NCBI GenBank assembly: GCA_963693365.1
Contig: CAVNZM010000005.1
Span: 7,936,001-8,000,000, forward strand
Direction of reading: 5' to 3'
Length of the DNA: 64,000 bases
Source of the DNA: Amoebidium appalachense
Lineage: Eukaryota; Ichthyosporea
The position numbers and the translations under genes were made by a program. How positions within the stretch are numbered: the first letter of the stretch is position 1; every line of letters starts with the position of its first letter. The notes below the pieces were generated by a model. The model saw only the letters and a program-made list of their open reading frames with translations, had not been told where the DNA came from and ran no database searches. Below, piece by piece: positions 16,474-27,600 of the stretch.

Positions 16474-19433
16474 TCACAGCACCATGATCTCAAAGACCAC
16501 GCGGCCGGGGGGCTGCTTGGTGTCCTCTGGTTTTACTTGTTGCTGCGGCATGTTCCGTGTGCGGCCAATCCAGAGCAGGCGGGGCAGCAGCAGGTCCAGC
16601 ACGTAGGCCAGCACCAGCGTCTGCAGCACATAGGGTGGCGCATGCACGTACCAAACTGCAGGCCCCCTCAGTGTGTGCACACCACATGTGTACATGCCCC
16701 TTGTGTGTGCATAGCAACTGCTCGTGCCCACCTTCGTAGCTTTGGCCAGTAGGCCCTGTGGCGCACACATCCATCCCTGCCTGTGTCCATGAACCACATG
16801 CATGCCACAGCAACTACGATGTATGTGCAAGATGTGTTGTGCTTTGCGCATGTGTGCCCTGTATTGCTCTGTGGCTGTGTGTGTGTGTGCACATGATGTG
16901 GGCCTGTGTCCCTTTGTCATGCTTGTGCTTGTTTTGTGCCTGTGTATTGTGTGTGCAATGTTGCACGTGGCAGCCTACCGCATGTTGGTGCCGCCAAGCC
17001 AGCCAGGCACAGGGGCAGCAGCAGGACGGTGGCCAGCACAAAGAAGCGGGCATTCTGGTGGCTGCAAGCATGGTTAGTGTCCCAGCTCACAGTGCTAGCG
17101 CCATGCACCCAGGGCCCAGCCAGCACACACACACACAGCACTGTGCCCTGCCCCACAGGCCCGTGCCAGCCAAGTGGGGGGCAAGGCCATGGGCCAGGCA
17201 GGACTGTGGGGCTGGGCAGTGGGTGGGGGAGGCCATCGACACCAGAGCCCCGTGTTCATAGACCAGCACAATATCACCCATGTCGGCCTCACACGGGTTA
17301 GAGCCCAGAACAACCCTCAGCACAGCTGCAGGCCCTCGTCTGATAGGGCCTCAGGTGCTCTACGGACTACCATTTTACCTCCACGGTCGGTGTGAGTGAG
17401 TGCGTGTGCACGTGGCCTGTTGATCATTGCACACCCTGTATGCACAGTGACCACATGAACCACGGGTCCTGAACAAGTGGGCCCTAGCAGGGGCTAATGT
17501 AGACCCTAGAAGACTCCATTCCAAGTGCTTGAGTGGTGGTTATAGCAACAGCTGAGATCTCCACACAGAAAGGGAACAACCAAAGGCGGAGAAACTTGCC
17601 AAACCACACACATACATGAACACTTCTGGTTGGTTGCAACGTACATCTGCTCTAAGCCCCTCGAGCCTCCGGGAGAAACATGCTTCACCACGCACCACCA
17701 CAACGACCATGCCTTCGGGTGGTATGTATGTGCCTTGTGTGGCCACTCAAACATCACAAGCATATCAGACCCATACAGCCCACACCCCCTACTTATGCAC
17801 TTGCCAGGCAGGTATGGTCTGTGTGCACGGTTGTTTTGGCTCACCTGTCGCCGTATATGTGGGCGTATGGGCGCACCCGAGCATGCAGGGCCGCAAACAG
17901 GCCGCCAGCCAGCAGCAGGAACAGCAGCGCCAGCAGCAGGCTGTAGTCCACCCCCACCTGCACCCACCAGTCAGCATCCCTCCCTCCTCCCCCTCCCCCC
18001 TTCCCTCCAGCACCCACCGCCGGGTGGTAGAGGTGCCCGGCGGTGGGCAGCAGGACGAGCAGCAGCCAGGCGGCCGCACACAGGGGCAGCAGGGGCACGA
18101 GGTACTGGCCCAGGTGGCCCGTGTAGGGCAGCCGGCCCAGGAACACCAGAAACAGCCGCTCCTGACACAGCGCCGTGGCCCCCACCAGCGTCACCCCCAG
18201 GCTGGCCAGCCCGGCGGCCGCCAGCCGCACGGCCTGGCCGGCAGGGCTGTAGGGCAGGCTAAGGGGCGTGTCCCCCGTCAGCAGGCCTAGCGTGGCTGCG
18301 GCCAGAAACAGCGCCCCCAGCTGCGTCAGGGCGGCCGCCGGGTACAGCAGATGCAGGAAGTTGTAGCCGCGGGCCGCTATGCACACGTGGCGGCGCTGCA
18401 CGTGCACGGCCACCCACAGCAGGGACAGCAGCAAGAAGTTGCACAGAAACGACCCCACCTGCCCCCCCCACCATCAGCCCCCCCCCCCCTCCCCCTCCCC
18501 TCCCCCCCCCTCCAGAGGCGCTGTACGCACCTGCAGGTCCAGGGTGGCCGTGGCCGTGTCGTGGGCCAGCAGGGTGGCATAGGCCAGGGCCAGGTCACGG
18601 GGCTGCAGGGCCAGCATGCCCAGGCACGTGTACAGCCCGCGCTGCGTGCGGTGGCTGCTGAGGGCCTGCAGCCCGGCCCAGCCTAGGCACGACTCGTTGA
18701 AGCCGTCGGCCCGCAGGGTCTGGGCCAGACCGTGCTGGGTGCGCTGCAGCTGGCTGGGGTCCAGGGGCAGCTGCGCCCCGGGCACGTAGTGGTGGGCCAG
18801 GCACGGCCAGTCCACAAGCGCGCCGCCTGCAGCCGTGTGCAGGTCCACACAGGCCGGGGCCTGGGCCCGTGTGCAGGCCACCAGGTAGAAGGGCAGGCTC
18901 AGGGCCAGCGCCAGCAGCAGCGTCAGCGGGTAGCAGCGCCAGCCATAGGCGTTGAGGGCGTGCGGCGGCTGCGTGCGCTGTTCCTTGCTGACGGCCAGCT
19001 CGTGGCCCGACACATAGCGTGGGGGCCGGGCCAGGCTGAGCCGGAGCTGCTCCACCAAGCTGTTGAGCGTGTCGCCCTCGTCCTTGCCCTGCCCATGGAT
19101 TCAGCAAGACCAACAAAACGCCCGCCCCCCGCACCCCCACCGCCCACCGCCCACCCCCTTCACCTTCTTTGCGACCTTCTCTGCCAGCTTTGGGTCGTTG
19201 AAGGCAAACTCCTGCTCCCGCGTCTGTGTGCGCTGCTCATCCTGCCCCGGCAGGTCCACCGTGGCCGGGGGGGAGGGCTCGGGGTCGCCACTGGACGTGT
19301 CCGAGTCGCCAGCCTCGGCCACAGCGGGTGCGGCCGCAAACGCACTGTCCTCGAAGGCGCCGGCCGGTGTGGCCAGGCTGCGGGCCCCGGCCGGGGGATC
19401 GGCGGCCCCCTCTTCGGCGGGGGGCTCAGCCAT
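16474..19433 (-). CDS. Unidentified 8-TM membrane protein, 548 aa (6 exons)
   Basis: Family not recognised. Minus-strand exons 19433-19164, 19088-18531, 18458-18018, 17957-17845, 17061-16979 and 16655-16474 join in phase at every junction (1647 nt). ATG 19433 has a strong context (AGCCATGG). Residues 1-90 are acidic, Ala/Pro/Ser-rich and cytosolic-looking; one membrane segment at about 143-163; a soluble loop of about 110 residues with several cysteines (about 165-275); then seven hydrophobic segments (two in exon 3's first half, two more in its second half, then one each in exons 4, 5 and 6) and a short basic/polar tail (RTRNMPQQQVKPEDTKQ). One TM, a lumenal loop, then seven TMs recalls Wntless/TMEM181-type topology, but I see no diagnostic motif. 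Introns show the GCTGAC/CTAAC branch motif near the acceptor and sense-strand poly-G. Confidence 0.8.
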
Positions 19434-20676
19434 GGCCCCTGCACGGTTAACCTCGAAGCGACCACCACGGGCCTGGCTGGGGCGAGAGAGTGCCTGTGAT
19501 TGTGTCTGACTGAAGCACCTAAGCAGTGCTATCTATCCTGTTTGTGTGTCTGAAAGTCTGGGTGTGTGGAGCGCCTGGAGCTAAAAGCCAGTGTGTGTCA
19601 GGGGCGTCACTGTGAACATGTGCAGCACCTAGGGCCAGCAGCGCAGGGCCACTGTGCGGCCAGGACTGGCTGCCAGGCAGCGTGCGCTCAGGGGCTGTCG
19701 TGGCTTTTACGCTGCACTGTTTTGTTCTGAATGCACCTACAGGTGGCCAAGGCACCCGCTCAGGGGCCCGGCGTGTTCGTGTGTCACAGATGAACGGCTC
19801 AGTGCAGCAGCCGGCCGTTCCGGGTCAGGAATGCATACGCCGTTAACGCAAACACGGCAAGCTAGGACCTGACACAAACTAGATTTATAGGACTAAATAA
19901 CCATATATGGGCAAAATGGATGTGTTGAAGCGCGCAGCAGCATGGCTGCCGTTAACATCGGCATGTATTTTATCAGGGCGGAATGGGGTGCATTCCTGAC
20001 GCTGCAGTGACGTATCATGCACATTGGCTGCAAAACTTGGCAAGGCCTACAATATGCACAATATGCATAGCTCAGTGGCACCCAGGCCGCTGAGCTGTAG
20101 GGCCTGGGCCAAGTGCTCGAACCAGCTTGTGCCTACGGCACACGTATGGACCCATACACGTGCTCAGGCCTGTACTACGCATGGCCACTACACTATCACA
20201 CACGAGTCAGGGACGCCTTATGATCTATGGAGTCTGTGCGCAAGTATATACTATGCACCCAAGCATGCAGCAAAGCGCTCCCGGTCACACCCTACATAGC
20301 AGTTTCCGTACATGCACAGTATGTCCGGATCCGTCCCACATTCCCTCTTATAACAGGCCAAGCTAGGGGTTATGTTGGTACTGTAGAAGATATATGTACA
20401 CCTACTGCGTATACCACACCATCTGAAGAATGTATTGTGGAAAGCAAACCTAGGGGGGCAGCAGGAAACTTTTGCCCAGGTACTGCAACTGGAGCCAGTT
20501 TCGAATTCACCATCATATGTGTTCATGGAAATGCATACATCATCATGTATTCACAGAGGCCTTTTTTTGCCGCTGCCGCATATGCCAGTGGCCAGCGAGC
20601 CGGACTGTTAGTAGATTGGCCAGCCGCGGCAAGATCTACTGTAGATTCCCCATTAGATCACTACATAAAACTGTCA

Positions 20677-20717
<41 letters not shown>

Positions 20718-21491
20718 CCCCGCCCCCCCCACCACCCCCCACTCTCCCCCCGTTCCGACCGATCCCGCCACTGCTCTTTTTTTTTCTTTTCTTTTTTTTC
20801 TTTTTTTTTTGATTATCGGCCCGATATTTAAGGTGCTTTAACCCAGGGTTAATTAACACATGATATCCGTGTAATTACCTACGTAAGATGTTACATTCGG
20901 CAGTGGCCCCCTTGTAACTACCCCCCTTCGTATGAGGCAAGCAAGCATGCGCGCACACACACCAACGTGCGTGCGCGCTAGTACTCCCATGGGTACCCAC
21001 CCACACAGCGCGCGCACACATGCGCACATGTGACACACACATGCAAGCACGCACACAAGAACACACGTACACACACGCACACACACGCACACACAGAACC
21101 TCTAAGCCAAGCCTAATCTCCCGGTTTCAGAAACACTGGTAGGCGTTCTACGAACAAACGCATCTACCATTTGAGGGAACAACCCCCAGGGGGGGAATCG
21201 AAGGGTTGTTCCTTCCCAGTCGGCGCTGTATGCAGCCTGCATGCACGTGATACATAATTAGCTTTAGGATATCGATGCCATACATGCTGATACATGCACA
21301 ACTCTAGTCACTTTCAGTGCTGTCTCCCTGCGGTCCGGCTCAACATACCTTGTATGTCACTTCCCGCAGCATAGTAGAACCCGGCCACTTACGTAAGTTA
21401 GCTAGCGGGTACAAAGCCTTGGAGACTACACAAAGGTTCACAAACCGTTTCAGAGCAAGAGCGTGGATGGCGCCAGGCGTGCCCTGCGCTC
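19434..21491. other. Intergenic region between membrane-protein gene and DPP III
   Basis: No gene recognised. It contains the promoter of the minus-strand membrane-protein gene, a poly-C run (20679-20716), and a short hairpin at 21176-21221 (GGAACAACCC with its complement GGGTTGTTCC). Confidence 0.5.
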
Positions 21492-21540
21492 ATTGGCTGA
21501 TGGCGCAGCAGATCATCTAGATCCGTACCCAACAGCCAAT
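21492..21540 (+). promoter_or_regulatory. Inverted pair of CCAAT boxes upstream of DPP III
   Basis: ATTGG at 21492-21496 and CCAAT at 21536-21540, about 500 bp before the DPP III start codon. Confidence 0.35.
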
Positions 21541-22034
21541 CAGTAGGGCGCATTCGGATCTGTGTACATCTGTATGCCAGGGTTCGTTTTCGATTTTTTG
21601 GGGTGACCAGCCCGTCCTTTCGGAATCCGCAATTTTTTTTGGAAAAAACCACGAACTTTGAAAGGCGGGGGAGAAGGGGTACTCGTTATTACTTTGTTGG
21701 AGCTTGGACTCGGTCTGTCGGTCAGGGCACGAAGCAAGCATGCATCGTCCCCCCTCCTCCCCCCCATGTGTTTTCGTCATGAATCAGTTCAAAAAATCCG
21801 AAACGGTTTTTGGTAAATCGAACCCTGCATGTGCGTCTCCAAATGACCAAAAACGTAAACAAACAGCCCCTTCTTTTACTCGCCCAAACGCTGAAGAAGT
21901 CAGGGTCCTATCACGTGTGATCATAACGTACGCAGGTTTGAAGTGAGCGACCAAAGACAGTCCTTGCCTGTTGGGTGCCAGCAACAGAATTTTGACGCGG
22001 CAGCACGCACCATAGCACCAGCCTACCGCCCACC

Positions 22035-22958
22035 ATGGACGCCCTGCAGGCCAGCCACGCTGTGCCCGTGGACGCACCCATAGCCTTCCTGGACTGCACT
22101 GAGGCCTTCAGCCGCCTGACAGACAAAGAAAAGCGGTTGGCAGCTGTATTCCCCGGGGGGGGGGGGGGGGGGGGGGGGGGAGGGGGGGGGGGGGAGGGGG
22201 GGGGAGGGACTGTTGGGCAGTGAACTGAGCCTCGCTTGTGCTGCGGCAGGTATGCACACCATCTGAGCCGGGCGGCCTGGTGTGGAGCACTGGTGGTGCC
22301 CCTGCAGGTGTCGTGGGAGTCGGCCCCCATCTTTGCCCTGCTCATGCGCCTGTTTGAAGCCCAGCCCCTGGAGGAGCTAAAAGGTATGCCAGGGGGTGGC
22401 GGTGATGGCGGGAAAGTACGGTGCATATTGGTGAGGGTGGGTGGAGGTGATGGGTGGCTGTGGTGGTGAGGGGCGAGGGAGAAAAAGGGACTGAGCGGCT
22501 GACCGGCTTAGACAGAGGCTTGCCTGTCTGCGATGGTAAGTGAGGGGGACTACGAGGCGCTGCTGGCCTATGCGGCAGCCGTGTTCGGCAACATGGGCAA
22601 CTACAACGTACGTGCAGGCCCCTGCCTGCCTGCCTGCCACGGTGGGTGGGTGCTCACAGGGCCGTGCAGTCGTTTGGCGACAGCAAGTTTGTGCCGGGGC
22701 TGCCAGCCGACCGTGTGGAGGCCATTCTGCGGCAGGCAAAGGGCTGGGGCCCGGCCATGCAGGAGCTGTGGGAGGACGTGCGTTTCAGGTGGGGAGGGGT
22801 GGTGGTGGTGGTGGTGGTGGTGGTGGTGGTGGCCGGGGTATGGTGGTGGTGGTGGTGGCGAGGGGATGGTGGTGGTGGTGATGGCCGGGTGGTGGTGGTG
22901 GTGGTGGTGGTGGTGGTGGTGGCCGGGGAATGGTGGGCCTGGCAGGGTGCGGCTGCTG

Positions 22959-22996
<38 letters not shown>

Positions 22997-24534
22997 ATGT
23001 ATTCGTTGACGCCACGGGAGCTGCAGCTGGGGCTGGGTGCCGGCCAGGGGGTGTCGACGTACTACTCTGCCAACTGCGAGATACAGGACGCTGAGGCCGT
23101 GCAGGTGTGTGTGTGGGGGGGAGGGGAGGGCAGGCCGACAGCTGACAAGTACTTCTGGTGCAGCGGTTCATGGACGAGCGGCACATGGTGGCCTACAACA
23201 CACGTGTCTTCAAACACGTGGCCAGTGACGGTTAGGGTCCACCCAGAGCGGGCGGGCTGGCAGGGCGGGATGCTGAGGGGGGTGGGTGGCAGGGCACGTG
23301 ACTTATGAGCTGAGACTGGCCTCCCTGGCCGGGCCTGAGAGGGACGGAGACAGCGACCGGGGGTATTCCCTGCTGGGTAGGTGCAATGATTGGCTGGTAG
23401 GCCCTGCTGGGTGCAATGATTGGCTGGTAGGCCCTGCTGGGTGCAATGATTGGCTGGTAGGCCCTGCTGGGTGCAATGATTGGCTGGTAGGCCCTGCTGG
23501 GTGCAATGATTGGCTGGTAGGCCCTGCTGGGTGCAATGATTGGCTGGTAGGCCCCTGCTGGGTGCAATGATTGACTGGTAGGCCCTGCTGGGTGCAATGA
23601 TTGGCTGGTAGGCCCTGCTGGGTGCAATGATTGGCTGGTAGGCCCTGCTGGGTGCAGTGATTAGCTGGTAGGCCCTGCTGGGTGCAATGATTGGCTGGTA
23701 GGCCCTTCTGGGTGCAATGATTGGCTGGTAGGCCCTGCTGGATGCAATGATTGGCTGGTAGGCCCTGCTGGGTGCAATGAATGGCTAGTAGGCCCTGCTG
23801 GGTGCAATGATTGGCTGGTAGGCCCTGCTGGGTGCAATGATTGGCTAGTAGGCCCTGCTGGGTGCAATGATTGGCTGGTAGGCCCTGCTGGGTGCAATGT
23901 TGGCTGGTAGGCCCTGCTGGGTGTGTCAGGGTGGCCTGATTGGCTGACATGGGGCCTGGGGCAGGCACGTACGAGCTGGATGCAATGCACAGGGTGCAGG
24001 TGGTCAGGGGGGACCACTCTCAGCTGTTTGAGCTGGTGGTGGCCGAGCTGGAGCAGGCCATCAGCCACTGTGCAAACGGCACGGAGAAAGGTGTGTGTGT
24101 GTGTGCCTGTGTCCAGCCATGGGGGGGAGGTGGGGGTGGGCTGAGTGGGCTGGGGCAAGGCCATGGTTGGTTGGTTGGGGGGGGAGAGGCAAAGAAATGC
24201 TGGGAGAGGGTGGCTAAGGGGGGGCAAAGAAACGCTGGGTGAGGGTGGCTAAGTGGGGGTGCCCCAAGAAATGCTGGCCAGGCACGTGGCACACTTCCGG
24301 CACGGCAACATCGAAGACCACAAGGACGCCTCCCGGCTGTGGATCAAAAACAAGAGCCCCCCCGTGGAAACATACATCGGCTTCATAGGTACCCCCCCTC
24401 CCCCGGTGTGCTGGCACACGTGGGCACAGCTGACCTGTGGCAGAGTCGTACCGGGACCCATATGGAGTCAGGGGGGAGTGGCGCTCATGGGTGGCCATGG
24501 TCAACAGAGAGCAGAGCGCAAAGTTCAGCACCTT

Positions 24535-24581
<47 letters not shown>

Positions 24582-24635
24582 TTTGTGTACTTATTGTGCG
24601 TGCACGTGCATGTGCGTTTGTGCGTGTGTGTGCGT

Positions 24636-24679
<44 letters not shown>

Positions 24680-27600
24680 ACACGTGTCTGTCTTCCTGTC
24701 TGTCTGTCTGTCTGTGTGTGCATTTGTGTGTAGTGTGTGTGCATGTGTGTGTAGTGTGTGCATGTAGTGTGTATGTGTAGTGTGTGTGTGTTGTGTTAGG
24801 GCGGGGGGAGGTTCTAGGGTTGGCAGTGTCTGTGTTGGTGCTGATGTATGTGGCAGGTGGGGCATGCACCAGACTACCTCAAGCTGCTGCCGTGGGGCCC
24901 AGAGTACGAGAAGGTGCGCCGGTGGGCTGATGGTAGAGGGGCTGGCAGCAATAAGCATTGGGTTAGCGGGATATATCTACTGATCCGGGCTGCAGCAGGC
25001 CAGGCATAACATAGTGGGATATATCTACTGATCCGGGCTGCAGCAGGCCAGGCATAATATAGCGGGATATATCTACTGATCCGGGCTGCAGCAGGCCAGG
25101 CATAACATAGTGGGATATATCTACTGATCCGGGCTGCAGCAGGCCAGGCATAACATAGTGGGATAGATCTGCAGATATGGACCAAATTTCCTCCCGATCT
25201 CCCGCCCCTTCCTCCTCTGCACGCTCCCCGCCCATCCAGCACCATGCAATAAGAAAGAATTTGATCATTTGATGGGTGATAATTTCTATTCTTCCAAACT
25301 TCTATCTCTCCTTATGCACTCCCCCGTTGGGCCTGGGCTGCCATGTCATTTCCTCTTGAGGTTCTATTCTCCTGGTCCCCCCCACCCCCCTCTGGGCCGG
25401 CTCCTGTTCCCCCAAAATGCCAGCACACATAGTGAGGCTGTAGGCAAGCAATGAAGGGCTGTGCCCGGTGGTTTTTCCCCTCATTTGCAGTGGGTGGGGC
25501 CGTGTGCTGACAGGGGTGCAGGATGTGTTCCTGGAGCCCGACTTCACGTCCCTCGAGGTGCTGACCTTTGCAGGCAGCAGCATCCCTGCTGGCACCAACA
25601 TCCCAAATTACGGTATGCACGTGGGGCCCGGGTGTCCGTTGTGCGTGCATGTGTGTGTGTGTGTGTGTGTGTGCAGGTGTGCATGTGTGTGTGTGTGTGT
25701 GTGTGTGCCTGTGCTGGGTGTTGACATGTGGTGCAGACGATATCCGGCAGACCGAGGGCTTCAAGAATGTGCAGTTGGGCAATGTGGCCAGTGCCCGCTC
25801 AGGTACTGCGGCCGTGTCCTTTGTGCCCGCAGACCTGCAGGACCTGTTTAAGGTGTGTGTGCGCACGTGTAGGTACCTGTGTGTGCCTGTGCAAGCCTAC
25901 CTGTGTGTGCACGTATGTGCCCGGTACAGCATGTATGTATGCCTGTGCATATGTGCCCGTATGCCCGTGCATATGTGCCCCTGCCCGTGCCCGTGGTGTG
26001 TGTGCGTGCACGTGTGTCTGTGTACGTGTGCCTGTGCCTGTGTGACCCTGCATGCCAGCCCACTGACCTGGCCTGTGTGTGGCCATGTGCTGCAGCGGTG
26101 GGCCAGGGAGTCATTTGAGGTGCAGGTGGGCCTGCACGAGCTGCTGGGCCACGGGTAAGAATATACCCCCCGGGGGGGGGGGCGACCTTTGAGCGCGGTC
26201 TGAGGGCGGTGCAGGTCCGGCAAGATGTTCAGCCAGGACAGGGCTGGGGCCCTCAACTTCGACCCGGCAAAAGTCATCCACCCAGATACGGGTCGACCCG
26301 TGGACACCTGGTACCTGCCGGGCGAGACATGGTGTGTGCTGCTGTGTGTGTGCCTGTGTGTGTGCCTGTGTTTACCTGCCTGTGTGAATCTGCTTGTGTC
26401 TGTGCACCTGTGTGTATGCATGCGCCTGTGCATGTGACTGTGTGCATATGTGTGTGCATGCACGTATGCCTGCATGCGTCGTGTGTGCCTGTGTTAACGA
26501 CTGTTGGTGTGCCTGTGTGTATGTGCCTGCATATCTGCTAATGTGTGTGCCTGTGTGTGCCGGTGCATATGCCCGTGTGTGCTCGTGTATGTGCCTGTGT
26601 ATGTGACCGTGTGTGCCTGGGTGTGCCTGTGCATGTGCCTGGGTGTGTGCCTACGTGTGGGGCACCTGTTCAGGGGTGGCTGCAGGGACGGCAAGTTCCC
26701 TGTGATTGCGTCTGCCTATGAGGAGTGCCGGGCCGAGTGTGTGGGTCTCTATCTGTGCTGTGAGCCCAGTGTACAGCAGGTCTTCGGCCACAGCGGTAGG
26801 TACGGGCCGGGGGAGGGGGGGGGGGGGGGGTTGAAGGAGCAGGGTGGTGACTGTCTGGTAGGGGCGGATGCGGATGACTGCATGTTCATCAACTGGCTGT
26901 CCACCGCAAGGGCTGGCCTGGCCGCCCTCGAGATGTACTCCCCGGCCACAAAGGTCTGTGCGGGGCCTTGTTAGCACCATGTGAGCTAGAGTCTCATATG
27001 TCTGGCACCACTAAGAGCTATGTGCATATACATAATATGGAGTCTCATATGTCTGGCACCACTAAGAGCTATATGCATATACATAATATGGAGTCTCATA
27101 TGTCTGGCACCACTAAGAGCTATATGCATGAACATAATATGGAGTCTCATATGTCTGGCACCACTAAGAGCTATATGCATATTCATAATATGGAGTCTCA
27201 TATGTCTGGCACCACTAAGAGCTATGTGCATATACATAATATGGAGTCTCATATGTCTGGCACCACTAAGAGCTATGTGCATATAAATAATATGGAGTCT
27301 CATATGTCTGGCACCACTAAGAGCTATGTGCATATACATAATATGGAGTCTCATATGTCTGGCACCACTAAGAGCTATGTGCATATACATAATATGGAGT
27401 CTCATATGTCTGGCATCACCAAGAATTATACACAGTCTCACATGTCTGGCACCACCAAGAACTATACACAGTCTCATATGTCTGGCACCATGATGACGTA
27501 ACGTTCACGCAAAAACAGAACTATATTTTGCTTGCATGAATGCTAGGTTTCAGGATAGGTATGCATGCATAGGCACACCATGGCCGGATATGTCTGCATG

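Noticed and set aside
17063-17844. Minus-strand frames between 17087 and 17320 as exons of the membrane protein
   Set aside because: Joining the exon at 17957-17845 directly to 17061-16979 and 16655-16474 keeps the frame and the TM segments; the intermediate frames do not fit in phase.
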